Positions 26,966 to 35,525 of a stretch of DNA of 64,000 nt are shown here, piece after piece. Within the stretch, counting starts at the first letter, position 1; every line of letters begins with the position of its first letter. This DNA is from Novosphingobium cyanobacteriorum (GTDB lineage Bacteria > Pseudomonadota > Alphaproteobacteria > Sphingomonadales > Sphingomonadaceae). Made by a program: the position numbers and the translations under genes. The stretch spans positions 62,001 through 126,000 of the forward strand of contig NZ_JAROCY010000005.1 of NCBI RefSeq assembly GCF_029436685.1, read 5' to 3'. The notes beneath the pieces are model-generated. The model had not been told where the DNA came from and searched no databases. It worked only from the letters and a program-made list of their open reading frames with translations.

Positions 26966-27784
26966 GTGTCGACCGGACCACACCGCATCGTCTTCGCCAA
27001 CGAAAAGGGCGGCACCGGCAAATCGACCACGGCGGTCCACGTCGCCGTGGCTCTGGCATACCAGGGCGCGCGCGTTGCCGCGATCGATCTCGATTCCCGC
27101 CAGCGCACGCTGCACCGCTATTTCGAGAACCGTGCCGAAACCATGAAGCGGCGCCAAATCGCGCTGCCCAGCGCCAGCTTCGGCGTCTATGGGCATGACA
27201 GCATCGAGGCGCTGGACGAACTGACCGAGCAGCTGGGCCAGGGGCACGACTTCATCGTGTTCGACACCCCCGGCCGCGACGATCCGCTGGCCCGCCATGT
27301 CGCCACCCGCGCCGATACGCTGGTCACCCCGCTGAACGACAGTTTCGTCGATTTTGACCTGATCGGACAAGTGGATGCCGAAACCTTCAAGGTGCGCCGC
27401 CTGTCGTTCTATGCCGAGTTGATCTGGGAAGCGCGCAAGAAGCGGGCGATGGCCACGATCAAGGATGCGCGGCGAGAGATGGACTGGGTCGTGGTGCGCA
27501 ACCGCACCGGCTATACCGAAGCGCGCAACCAGCGGCGCATCGACCAGGCGCTGACAGAGCTTTCAAAGCGCGTGGGTTTCCGCATCGCCAGCGGCCTTTC
27601 GGAACGCGTGATCTATCGCGAGCTGTTTCCCAGCGGCCTCACCCTGCTGGACAAGGGGCACCTTGGCGAACTCGGCACCAGTCACCTCGTCGCGCGGCAG
27701 GAACTGCGCACGCTGGTGGCCGGCCTGAACCTGCCGGTGCCAACGTCCGGATCGGGCCAGCTTGCGCTTGAAGGAGCGGCATGA
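26966..27784 (+). CDS. mipZ: Division-plane positioning ATPase MipZ
   Basis: Encodes 272 residues from a GTG start at 26966 (GAGAGAGAA upstream). The deviant Walker A is FANEKGGTGKSTTAVHVA (residues 10-27), Walker B region is FIVFDTPGRDD, and LTPLNDSFVDFDLIG is characteristic of MipZ rather than ParA or MinD. MipZ forms a bipolar gradient from ParB and blocks FtsZ assembly away from midcell in alphaproteobacteria. It overlaps the J-domain gene by ATGA. Confidence 0.93.
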   Translation: MSTGPHRIVFANEKGGTGKSTTAVHVAVALAYQGARVAAIDLDSRQRTLHRYFENRAETMKRRQIALPSASFGVYGHDSIEALDELTEQLGQGHDFIVFDTPGRDDPLARHVATRADTLVTPLNDSFVDFDLIGQVDAETFKVRRLSFYAELIWEARKKRAMATIKDARREMDWVVVRNRTGYTEARNQRRIDQALTELSKRVGFRIASGLSERVIYRELFPSGLTLLDKGHLGELGTSHLVARQELRTLVAGLNLPVPTSGSGQLALEGAA

Positions 27785-28092
27785 TCCTGAAACTGCTGGA
27801 ACTTGCGCTGCTGGCCAGCCTCGCCGTCCGCCTGCTTACGGGCAAGTGGCCGTGGGAACTGTTTCGCTCCGATGCCCGTTCGGTCGCGGAGCAACGTGCG
27901 CGCAACCTTCTGGGGGTAGCTCCGGCTGCCGGGCGTGACGAAATCGTCGATGCCCACCGCAAGCTTATCGCACGGGTCCACCCGGACAGGGGCGGTACGT
28001 CCGAAGCGGTGCACGAAGCCAATGCCGCGCGGGATATCCTGCTCGCGCGACTGGGAGAGAAAAGCCGCAGCGCCACAAGCCGCGGCGCCTGA
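27781..28092 (+). CDS. Membrane-anchored J-domain protein
   Basis: Encodes 103 residues. An N-terminal hydrophobic helix (about 3-19, LKLLELALLASLAVRLL) is followed by a C-terminal J domain with RNLLGVAPAAGRDEIVDAHR and the HPD tripeptide in ARVHPDRGG. The layout resembles Pam18/Tim14-like J proteins, which stimulate DnaK at a membrane. Its ATG lies within the mipZ stop, so the two are translated together. A role in division chaperoning is only inference. Confidence 0.88.
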   Translation: MILKLLELALLASLAVRLLTGKWPWELFRSDARSVAEQRARNLLGVAPAAGRDEIVDAHRKLIARVHPDRGGTSEAVHEANAARDILLARLGEKSRSATSRGA

Positions 28093-28164
28093 AGGGCAGA
28101 TCAGCCGAGCCGGCGCGCGCCCAACGCGTTCCGGCCCCTTGCATAACGAAGGACCTGTTCCGCG

Positions 28165-29568
28165 ATGACCCACACGTTCCACCCCACCGTGCTGCGCGAA
28201 TACGATATCCGCGGCGTGATCGGCGAAACGCTTGGCCCCGACGATGCCCGCGCCATTGGCCGCGGCTTCGGCACCCGCATCGCACGTGCGGGCGGCAAGA
28301 AGGTGGCCGTCGGCTATGACGGCCGCGTCAGCTCGCCCGTGCTGGAACACGCATTGGTGGAAGGATTGAACGCCAGCGGGATCGACGTGGTGCGGATCGG
28401 CCTCGGCCCTACGCCGATGCTGTACTACGCAGCGGCTTCAATGCCAGAAGTGGATGGCGGCATACAGATAACTGGCAGCCACAATCCCGCCAATTACAAT
28501 GGCTTCAAGATGGTATTTCAGGGGCGTCCGTTCTTCGGTCCAGACATACTCGATCTCGGCGTCCTCGCCGGAAGCGGTGACTGGGAATCCGGCAACGGCA
28601 CATCCGAATCCGTCGACATCATGGACGAGTACGTCGCCCGCCTGGTGAAGGGCCTGGACGGCATCGCCCCGGCCGAACTCGAAGGCCTGTCCATCGCGTG
28701 GGATGCCGGCAACGGCGCCGCCGGCCCGGTCGTGGAAAAGCTCACCGCGCTGCTGCCCGGAAAGCACACCCTGCTGTTTACCGAAGTCGACGGGCATTTT
28801 CCAAACCACCATCCTGATCCGACGGAAGAGAAAAACCTTGTCGATCTGCGGGAAGCTGTCGCTTCCGGAAACCTCGACTTCGGAATTGCTTTTGACGGCG
28901 ATGGTGACCGGATCGGTGCCATCGATGGCGAAGGCCGCATCATCTGGGGCGATCAGCTGCTGATGATCTATGCCGAGGATTTGCTGAAAATCGTTCCGGG
29001 CCAGACCATTATTGCCGACGTTAAGGCCAGCCGGGCCCTGTTTGACCGGGTCAGCGAACTGGGTGGCACGCCGCTGATGTGGAAGACCGGGCACTCCCTG
29101 ATCAAATCCAAAATGAAGGAAACGGGCAGCCCCTTGGCCGGTGAAATGAGCGGCCACGTCTTCTTCGCGCACGAATATTACGGTTTTGACGATGCGCTTT
29201 ATGCTGCGATTCGGCTGATTGCCGCGTCCGTGCGCCTCGGCAAGTCCGTAACAGCCCTGCGTGGCGCGATGCCGGCGATGATCAACACGCCCGAACTGCG
29301 CTTTCAGGTGGATGAAAGCCGCAAGTTCGCGGTGATCGATGAAGTGAAGGCGCGCCTGCAGGCCGATGGGGCCGAAGTGAACGACACCGACGGCGCGCGC
29401 GTCAACACGCCCGATGGCTGGTGGCTGCTGCGCGCATCCAACACGCAGGACGTGCTGGTGGCGCGTGCCGAAAGCTACTCGGAAGAAGGCCTGGAGCGGC
29501 TGATGACGCAGATCGACGCCCAGCTTGAGGCTTCCGGGCTGGAGCGCGGCCCGCAGGCCGGCCACTGA
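28165..29568 (+). CDS. pgmG: Phosphomannomutase/phosphoglucomutase
   Basis: Encodes 467 residues of the alpha-D-phosphohexomutase family. The phosphoserine loop is [12 protein letters not shown], the metal loop FDGDGDRIG, the sugar-binding loop GEMSGHVFF and the phosphate-binding loop [14 protein letters not shown]; all four are intact. It interconverts hexose 1- and 6-phosphates for exopolysaccharide precursors. Bases about 28430-29180 use codons unlike the rest (several ATA, AAA, TTT and GTT), which suggests a recombined internal segment. The symbol follows the sphingan-producer homologue and is tentative. Confidence 0.9.
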   Translation: MTHTFHPTVLREYDIRGVIGETLGPDDARAIGRGFGTRIARAGGKKVAVGYDGRVSSPVLEHALVEGLNASGIDVVRIGLGPTPMLYYAAASMPEVDGGIQITGSHNPANYNGFKMVFQGRPFFGPDILDLGVLAGSGDWESGNGTSESVDIMDEYVARLVKGLDGIAPAELEGLSIAWDAGNGAAGPVVEKLTALLPGKHTLLFTEVDGHFPNHHPDPTEEKNLVDLREAVASGNLDFGIAFDGDGDRIGAIDGEGRIIWGDQLLMIYAEDLLKIVPGQTIIADVKASRALFDRVSELGGTPLMWKTGHSLIKSKMKETGSPLAGEMSGHVFFAHEYYGFDDALYAAIRLIAASVRLGKSVTALRGAMPAMINTPELRFQVDESRKFAVIDEVKARLQADGAEVNDTDGARVNTPDGWWLLRASNTQDVLVARAESYSEEGLERLMTQIDAQLEASGLERGPQAGH

Positions 29569-29583
29569 TCGCAAACAGGAAGG

Positions 29584-29604
29584 CGCCCCGCCGATCCGGC
29601 GGGG
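29584..29604. terminator. Hairpin between convergent pgmG and the BON gene
   Basis: GCCCCGCCG-ATC-CGGCGGGGC is a perfect 9-bp stem with a 3-base loop, 16 bases after the pgmG stop. Neither side has a good T run, so it may be a weak or bidirectional terminator. Confidence 0.5.
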
Positions 29605-29655
29605 CACCAACCCATGGGGCCGTGGATTGGGGGCAACGGCCCCGTGGTTGAGGGT

Positions 29656-30765
29656 TTACGCCCGCCCGCCAGTGGTGCTGCCGGACGTTGTGCTGCCGGA
29701 CTGCGCGCCATCGGCCGTCTTGCCGGTGCGGTTCGCATCGCTGCGAGACTGCAGCTCGCTCTGATAGCCCGGCTCACCCGTGGTGGCAGGCACGCCTGAC
29801 TGGCTGCCGGGCAGCGCGGTCTGGCCCAGCGGCGATGGCGATGATGAACCGGCGCCCATCGTATTGCCCGTGGTGGAGGCACGATCGCCACCGGTCACCC
29901 GCAGGTTGTTCTGCACGTGCTTCACCCCGGAAACGCGTTCCACGCATTCCTCGGCGCGGTGCTTTTCCTGCCGGCTCGGCACACTGCCGTTCAATGTCAC
30001 CTCACCATCGTTCACCGTCACGCTGATGCTGCGGGCGTCGACCCGCCAATCATCGGTCAGGCGGTCGTTGGCATCCTCACGGATACGCTCGTCAGACCGG
30101 GTGTAATCCGAAGGCCCCTTCCCGGCATGATCCTGCTCACGGCGGCGGGCGGCGTCCTCGTCGCCCCACCAGCTCATCACTTCGTCGGTGGCGCGTTCGA
30201 TGAAGCCGCGCTGGTTGTCGTCGCGGGCATAGCCTTCGCCGGGCTGGTAGGAGCCACCCATCTGGCGATCGCCCCACTGGCGGTTGTCGCGCTGCACGGT
30301 CTGCCCGCCGCTGCCGCCACCATAGGCCGAATAGCCTCGCGATCCGCTGTTTCCACGATCCCAGGCATGGCTGCCCGACCCGAAATCGCCGACACCAAAG
30401 TAGTCGCCGGTCTGCGATGCAGCGCCGTAACCGCCGCGATAGTCGCCGGTATAACCGGCGCTGGTCCTCATCGAGGTCTCACGGCTCCGGTCGGTCTCCC
30501 GGCCATAGCGATTGCGGTCGGTGTTGCCGATCGACCAGTCGTCGCGGGACTGGCTGTGGCCGCGATAGTCGCGGTTGCCGTAGTCACTGCGGCTCTCGTC
30601 CGCGCGCTCATTGCTCTGGTAGTCCCGGCCTTCGCCGCGCCAGGCCGGCCGTTGCTCGCCGGACCGATCGTGGCCATAGCGTTCGCGGTAGTCCCGGCTG
30701 CGATGGTACCCATCTCTGTCAAAGCGATCCCTGTCGAAGCGGTCCCGATCGTTGCGGTCGTCCAT
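29656..30765 (-). CDS. BON-domain protein with Arg/Asp/Tyr-rich N-terminus
   Basis: Encodes 369 residues from ATG at 30765 with AAGGAGAG upstream. The first 120 residues are low-complexity, full of DRxRFDRD, SRDYRERYG and similar R/D/Y/G patterns, probably disordered. GDYFGVGDFGSG (about 120-131) and MSWWGDEDAARRRE (197-209) are recurring tryptophan/Gly motifs. A BON domain (about 223-290, ISVTVNDGEVTLNGSVPSR... GVKHVQNNL) follows, then a Ser/Thr/Gly tail. BON domains bind membranes or other proteins in the envelope. No signal peptide is evident. Function unknown; possibly stress-related. Confidence 0.78.
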   Translation of the reverse strand: MDDRNDRDRFDRDRFDRDGYHRSRDYRERYGHDRSGEQRPAWRGEGRDYQSNERADESRSDYGNRDYRGHSQSRDDWSIGNTDRNRYGRETDRSRETSMRTSAGYTGDYRGGYGAASQTGDYFGVGDFGSGSHAWDRGNSGSRGYSAYGGGSGGQTVQRDNRQWGDRQMGGSYQPGEGYARDDNQRGFIERATDEVMSWWGDEDAARRREQDHAGKGPSDYTRSDERIREDANDRLTDDWRVDARSISVTVNDGEVTLNGSVPSRQEKHRAEECVERVSGVKHVQNNLRVTGGDRASTTGNTMGAGSSSPSPLGQTALPGSQSGVPATTGEPGYQSELQSRSDANRTGKTADGAQSGSTTSGSTTGGRA

Positions 30766-30959
30766 GGCTCTCTCCTTGTACTGGAAAATGCGGGGAATTG
30801 TATGGGGGCGCGCCGACGGGGAGGAAGATCCCGCCGGCGCTCGTGCAATCAACGGAGCAGCCCAGGTCGGGGTCCGGATGCCTGTCGCGGGGCTGGGGCG
30901 TCTGGTCGTGCCCCATACGGCGGGTGCGTTCCGCCGCCTTGCGCGTTACACCACACGCG

Positions 30960-33401
30960 ATGATCGACCCTGCCCTCCCTGCCGAGATCGAAGACTGGTT
31001 CGCCGGGCGGGGCTGGCGTGCAAGGCGGCACCAGCTGGGCATGCTCGCCGCCGCGCGGGCGGGAAAGCACGCCCTGCTGGTGGCCGATACCGGGGCGGGC
31101 AAGACTCTGGCGGGATTCCTGCCGACTCTGGCCGATTTCGCGCCTTCGCTGCTGCATGGCGCCGCCGCCCCCGAAGGCCTGCACACGCTCTATGTCTCCC
31201 CGCTGAAGGCGCTGGCGCATGATGTGCAGCGCAACCTGCTGACCCCGATCGAGGACATCGGCCTGCCGATCCGGGTGGAGACGCGCAGTGGCGATACCCC
31301 GTCTGACCGCAAGGCGCGGCAGCGCGCCCGCCCGCCGCATGTGCTGCTGACAACCCCCGAATCGCTTTCGCTGCTGCTCAGCTATCCCGAAAGCACGGAG
31401 CTGTTCGCCACGTTGAAGCGCGTGGTGATCGACGAAGTGCATGCCTTTGCCACCGGCAAGCGTGGGGACCTGCTGGCGCTTTCGCTGGCGCGGCTGCAGG
31501 CCTTGGCCCCCGCCATGCAGCGTGCCGCGCTTTCCGCCACCGTGGCCGATCCCGAGGCGTTTCGCGGCTGGCTGGCGCCGTGGGGGGATGTTGACAGCGT
31601 TGCGCTGGTCGAAGGCGAGCCCGGCGCCCCGCCCGAGGTGGAGCTGCTGCTGCCGCAGGAGGAGCGCGTGCCGTGGGGCGGTCATGCCGCCGCCTGGGCC
31701 GTGCCGCAGATCTATGACCTGATCCGCGCCAACCGCACCACACTGGTCTTCACCAATACCCGCTTCCTGGCGGAGTACATCTTCCAGCTGCTGTGGGACG
31801 TGAATGACGACAAGCTGCCGATCGGCATCCACCACGGCTCGCTGTCGAAGGAGGCGCGGCGCAAGGTCGAGGGCGCGATGGCCCGGGGCGAACTGCGGGC
31901 ACTGGTCTGCACCGCCAGCCTCGATCTGGGCGTGGATTGGGGCGATATCGACCTGGTGGTGCAGATGGGCGCGCCGAAGGGTTCATCGCGCCTGCTGCAA
32001 CGGATCGGGCGCGCCAACCACCGGCTCGACATGCCTTCGCGCGCGCTGCTGGTGCCGGGCAACCGCTTCGAATTCCTTGAGGCGATGGCGGCCAAGGACG
32101 CGGTGGACGAAGGGCGGCGCGATGGCGAGGACTTCCGCCCCGGCGCGCTCGACGTGCTGGCGCAGCACGTGATGGCCTGCGCCTGCGCCGGGCCGTTCGA
32201 GGAGAAGGCGCTGCTGGCCGAAGTGCGCTCCTCGCTCGCCTACAGCTGGCTGGACGAAGCCGGGTGGACTCGGGTGCTGGAGTTCGTGGCGACGGGTGGC
32301 TACTCGCTGCGCGCCTATGACCGGTTCCGGCGGATCGTGCGCGACAAGGCGGGCGTGTGGCGGCTGGCGCACCCGGAGCAGGCGGCGCGGCACCGGCTGA
32401 ATGCCGGGATCATTGTCGATGCCGAAATGCTGGAAGTGCGTTTCCGCAACGGGCGTTCGCTGGGCAAGGTGGAGGAGAACTTCGGCGCATCGCTGCGGCC
32501 GGGCGATACCTTCCGGTTCGCCGGGCTGGACCTTGAAGTGGAGGGCGTTCGCGATCTGGAACTCGTTGTGAAGGCTGCAAAATCCGCCGGGCAGATTCCC
32601 AGTTACATGGGCGCCCGCATGCCGTTGACCACCCATCTGGCAGACCGGGTGCAGGCGATGCTGGCCGATCGTGCGGGCTGGGCACGCTTTCCCGACGATG
32701 TGCGGGAATGGCTTGAGGTGCAGGACTGGCGAAGCCGCCTGCCGCAGCCGGGCGAGCTGCTGGTGGAGAGCTTCCCGCATCGCGAGAAGCATTACAGCGT
32801 GCTCTATACCTTCGAGGGGTGGAACGCGAACCAGTCCCTGGGCATGCTGATCACCCGGCGCATGGCGGATGCCGGCCTTTCCCCGATGGGCTTTGTCGCC
32901 AATGACTATTCATTGGGGGTATGGGGCCTGCGGCGGATCGAGGATCCAGCGCGGCTGCTTTCGCCCGAGATCCTGACCCACGAGTTCGTGGAATGGGTGC
33001 AGGATTCCTACCTTCTGCGCCGCGCCTTCCGCGAAGTGGCGGTGATCGGCGGACTGGTGGAGCGCCAGCATCCGGGCAAGCGCAAGAGCGGGCGGCAGGT
33101 CACCTTCTCCACCGATCTGATCTATGACGTGCTGCGCAAGCATGAGCCCGACCACCTGCTGATCGAGGCGGCCTGGGCGGATGCGCGGACGCGGATGACC
33201 GACCTTGCGCGGCTGGCCGATGTGCTGGAGCGGGCGCAGCGGCGGCTGGTGCATGTGGAGCTGGACCGGGTGACGCCGCTGGCGGTGCCGGTGATGGTGA
33301 TGATCGGGCGCGAAACGCTGCCCGCCGGCGCGGCCGACGACGAGCTGCTGGCCGAGGCGGAAGGGCTGGCGGCGGCTGCGATGCGGCCTTCGGACGCGTG
33401 A
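30960..33401 (+). CDS. Ligase-associated-type DEXH helicase (Lhr family)
   Basis: Encodes 813 residues from ATG at 30960. The helicase core has motif I in LVADTGAGKTLAGFLP, motif II VVIDEVHAFATG (DEVH), SATVADP as motif III, and motif VI LLQRIGRANHRLD; the long C-terminal half (about 400-813) is the winged-helix and Lhr-specific region. In many proteobacteria this helicase is encoded with an ATP-dependent DNA ligase, an exonuclease and a phosphoesterase in a DNA-repair cluster. None of those genes is adjacent here. Function in 3'-5' unwinding is from family knowledge. Confidence 0.88.
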   Translation: MIDPALPAEIEDWFAGRGWRARRHQLGMLAAARAGKHALLVADTGAGKTLAGFLPTLADFAPSLLHGAAAPEGLHTLYVSPLKALAHDVQRNLLTPIEDIGLPIRVETRSGDTPSDRKARQRARPPHVLLTTPESLSLLLSYPESTELFATLKRVVIDEVHAFATGKRGDLLALSLARLQALAPAMQRAALSATVADPEAFRGWLAPWGDVDSVALVEGEPGAPPEVELLLPQEERVPWGGHAAAWAVPQIYDLIRANRTTLVFTNTRFLAEYIFQLLWDVNDDKLPIGIHHGSLSKEARRKVEGAMARGELRALVCTASLDLGVDWGDIDLVVQMGAPKGSSRLLQRIGRANHRLDMPSRALLVPGNRFEFLEAMAAKDAVDEGRRDGEDFRPGALDVLAQHVMACACAGPFEEKALLAEVRSSLAYSWLDEAGWTRVLEFVATGGYSLRAYDRFRRIVRDKAGVWRLAHPEQAARHRLNAGIIVDAEMLEVRFRNGRSLGKVEENFGASLRPGDTFRFAGLDLEVEGVRDLELVVKAAKSAGQIPSYMGARMPLTTHLADRVQAMLADRAGWARFPDDVREWLEVQDWRSRLPQPGELLVESFPHREKHYSVLYTFEGWNANQSLGMLITRRMADAGLSPMGFVANDYSLGVWGLRRIEDPARLLSPEILTHEFVEWVQDSYLLRRAFREVAVIGGLVERQHPGKRKSGRQVTFSTDLIYDVLRKHEPDHLLIEAAWADARTRMTDLARLADVLERAQRRLVHVELDRVTPLAVPVMVMIGRETLPAGAADDELLAEAEGLAAAAMRPSDA

Positions 33402-33402
33402 A

Positions 33403-33480
33403 TTGACAGGGGGTTGAAACGGATTGAGAGGGGGTTGAGATCGACTGAGAGCGGTTGAGACCGCATTTTCAGGGGTTGAG
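33403..33480 (-). promoter_or_regulatory. Phased TTGA tract, candidate Rho-utilisation site on the minus strand
   Basis: TTGA-like tetramers begin at 33403, 33414, 33424, 33435, 33445 (CTGA), 33454 and 33476: spacings 11, 10, 11, 10, 9 and 22. On the minus strand this reads as C-rich TCAA repeats, the same signal as 18494-18549. It would lie just past the terminator of the leftward tonB-exb operon. Confidence 0.45.
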
Positions 33481-33488
33481 CGGCACGA

Positions 33489-33518
33489 AAAAAGGGGCGG
33501 TCTGCACCGCCCCTTTTT
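33489..33518. terminator. Bidirectional terminator between helicase and exbD
   Basis: A perfect 13-bp stem AAAAAGGGGCGGT / ACCGCCCCTTTTT with a 4-base loop gives a T run in both directions. It lies between the convergent helicase and exbD genes. Confidence 0.92.
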
Positions 33519-33550
33519 CCTGCCATCAATGGCCCTTGCGGATCAGACGA

Positions 33551-33982
33551 TCACTTGCCGAAGACGGCGTAGTTCTCGTTGCCGACGAAGCCGAACTTGC
33601 TGACCTTCGAATCGGTGATGATCTTCAGGACGTAGTTCGCCATTTCGTAGTTCGCATAGGCATCGGGCTGGAACTGCAGTTCCGGCTCCGGCTTCATCGA
33701 CTTCGTTGCCTTCAGCAGCGACTGGAGGTTGCCGGGCGTGATCGCCGAGCCGTTCCAGACGATCTGGTTCTGGGCGGTGAGGCCCAGCTTGTTCTTCACC
33801 GGATCGATCTTCACGTCGTTCTTCGGAGGCGTCGCCTGCGGAAGATTCACGTTCACCGAGTGGGTGGCAACGGGGATGGTGATGATGAACATGATGAGGA
33901 GAACGAGCATGACGTCGATCAACGGCGTCGTGTTCATTTCCATCATCGGCGAGCCGTCGTCCTTGCCGCCGCTCATTGCCAT
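33551..33982 (-). CDS. exbD: Biopolymer transporter ExbD, second copy
   Basis: Encodes 143 residues. One TM helix near the N-terminus (about 20-42) carries the conserved proton-channel Asp in MNTTPLIDVMLVLLIMFII. The periplasmic part ends with NYVLKIITDSKVSKFGFVG. Together with ExbB it converts proton motive force into motion of TonB. It is the last gene of the leftward tonB-exbB-exbD-exbD cluster. The second ExbD is typical of sphingomonads and xanthomonads and may serve a subset of receptors. A hairpin CGCCGGGC/GCCCGGCG lies just upstream (34010-34033). Confidence 0.93.
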   Translation of the reverse strand: MAMSGGKDDGSPMMEMNTTPLIDVMLVLLIMFIITIPVATHSVNVNLPQATPPKNDVKIDPVKNKLGLTAQNQIVWNGSAITPGNLQSLLKATKSMKPEPELQFQPDAYANYEMANYVLKIITDSKVSKFGFVGNENYAVFGK

Positions 33983-34039
33983 GGGGAGTACTCCTGTTCG
34001 ATCGTCGGTCGCCGGGCGTGTCTCAGCCCGGCGCCTGGC

Positions 34040-34567
34040 TCAGCCGTTCGGGTCCACCGGGGTGGAGATGAAGCCTACCTTGGGATAGCCGGCGATCTGC
34101 ACGTTGTAGATCGCACCGGCCACGCAACGCCACGGCACGTGCACGTCACCGCGGATGTGGACTTCGGGGATCTTGTCCGGGTCCATGTTCGTGGCGCCGC
34201 CTTCACGCTTCACGATCGCGTCGAGACGATCGAAAGCCTGCTTGGCGAGTTCGGTGTTGTCCACCGGCGTGATGTTGTTGAGGTAGACGCGGCATTCGCC
34301 GTTGGGCGAGGAGCCTTCATACCCCGGCTGGCCGGGGCTGCGGCCGGCGGCATCGGTCGAAACCACGGCCAGCAGCAGGTTTTCCACCTTGTCCTGCGTC
34401 TCTTCAGAAGCGAGGACGGGGACCTTCAGCTTTTCGATGGTCTGGATCGCAACCGGGACCGCGATGAGGAAGATGATCAGCAGCACGAGCATCACGTCCA
34501 CGAGCGGCGTGGTATTGATGTCCGACATCGGGCGTTCTTCTCCGCCGCCGCCTACAGACATTGCCAT
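34040..34567 (-). CDS. exbD: Biopolymer transporter ExbD, first copy
   Basis: Encodes 175 residues. The N-terminal MSDINTTPLVDVMLVLLIIF holds the TM Asp. The periplasmic domain is larger than in the second copy and includes an insertion (SPGQPGYEGSSPNGECRVYL). The C-terminus IYNVQIAGYPKVGFIS is typical. It differs enough from the adjacent copy to imply old duplication. It lies 57 bases before the second copy. Confidence 0.93.
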   Translation of the reverse strand: MAMSVGGGGEERPMSDINTTPLVDVMLVLLIIFLIAVPVAIQTIEKLKVPVLASEETQDKVENLLLAVVSTDAAGRSPGQPGYEGSSPNGECRVYLNNITPVDNTELAKQAFDRLDAIVKREGGATNMDPDKIPEVHIRGDVHVPWRCVAGAIYNVQIAGYPKVGFISTPVDPNG

Positions 34568-34601
34568 TGGTTACATCCTATCCGATCTGAGCCGCGGGAG
34601 G

Positions 34602-34681
34602 GCCGGGGAGCAGGGAATTCCATTCCCCGGCAAAGACCCGCGTTTCCGGAAACCGGGACCGACGGAGAACCCGCCGGTCCC
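34602..34681. promoter_or_regulatory. Three hairpins between exbB and exbD
   Basis: GCCGGGGA/TCCCCGGC (34602-34631), the perfect 12-base palindrome GTTTCCGGAAAC (34642-34653) and GGGACCG/CGGTCCC (34655-34681). They fill the 125-base intercistronic gap and could attenuate or stabilise mRNA segments. Confidence 0.5.
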
Positions 34682-34692
34682 AGGGTTACAGC

Positions 34693-35448
34693 TTACTTCT
34701 TGGCCGGAGCCGGAGCAGCCGGCTTCGCAGCGGCAGCAGCCGGGACGGCAGGCTTCACCACGCCCTTCGAGGCGAGGTTGGCGAGCACGTCGGTGCTGAA
34801 ACCGGTCAGCAGTTCGGCAATGCGCTTGTTGCGGGCCTGCAGGTAGTTGTAGGCGAGCACCGCGGGAACCGCGACGAGCAGACCGAGCGCGGTCATGATC
34901 AGAGCTTCACCGACCGGGCCGGCGACCTTGTCGATCGAGGCCGAACCGGCCAGACCGATGGCGATCAGCGCGCGGTAGATGCCGACCACGGTACCGAACA
35001 GACCGATGAACGGCGAGGTGGCGCCCACGGTGGCGAGGAACGGCAGGCCGCTGGCGAGCTTGGCGTTGATCGAGGCTTCCGAGCGGGCGAGCGAACCGTG
35101 GGTCCAATCGTGCGCTTCGGTGGCGTCCATCTTCGACACCTGGTCTTCGGCGGCGATGCCGTCGTCGACGATCTGGCGCCAGGCCGAGTTCTTCTCGAGC
35201 TTGGCAGCGCCTTCCTTGAGGGTGGGCGCGCGCCAGAAGTTGGCGACGTTGTTCTTGTACTGGTTCATGATCTTCGACTGTTCAAAGAACTTGGTGAACA
35301 GGATGAAGAACGAACCGAACGACATGATGCCGAGGATGATGACGGTGGCGTAGGAAATGAAACCACCGGCCTGAAGGGCTTCGACGAAGCCGAACTTGTT
35401 CTGCGGCGCGGCAGTGGTCGCGGCCGCGGCGAGCGTCTGGATAAGCAT
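34693..35448 (-). CDS. exbB: MotA/TolQ/ExbB proton channel protein
   Basis: Encodes 251 residues. TM1 is about 30-52 (GGFISYATVIILGIMSFGSF); the signature region with TM2 and TM3 is LPFLATVGATSPFIGLFGTV and GEALIMTALGLLVAVPAVLAYN. A large cytoplasmic loop separates TM1 and TM2, as in ExbB. The Ala/Pro/Lys-rich C-terminus (AAAAAKPAAPAPAKK) is lineage-typical. It forms the pentameric stator around ExbD. Confidence 0.95.
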   Translation of the reverse strand: MLIQTLAAAATTAAPQNKFGFVEALQAGGFISYATVIILGIMSFGSFFILFTKFFEQSKIMNQYKNNVANFWRAPTLKEGAAKLEKNSAWRQIVDDGIAAEDQVSKMDATEAHDWTHGSLARSEASINAKLASGLPFLATVGATSPFIGLFGTVVGIYRALIAIGLAGSASIDKVAGPVGEALIMTALGLLVAVPAVLAYNYLQARNKRIAELLTGFSTDVLANLASKGVVKPAVPAAAAAKPAAPAPAKK

Positions 35449-35525
35449 TCGGATCTTCCTCTCAAGAATTCAAAAAAGTGCAAAGTGCGTGAAAGGTGTG
35501 ACGTGCCGCCAGGCACGGCCCGGGA

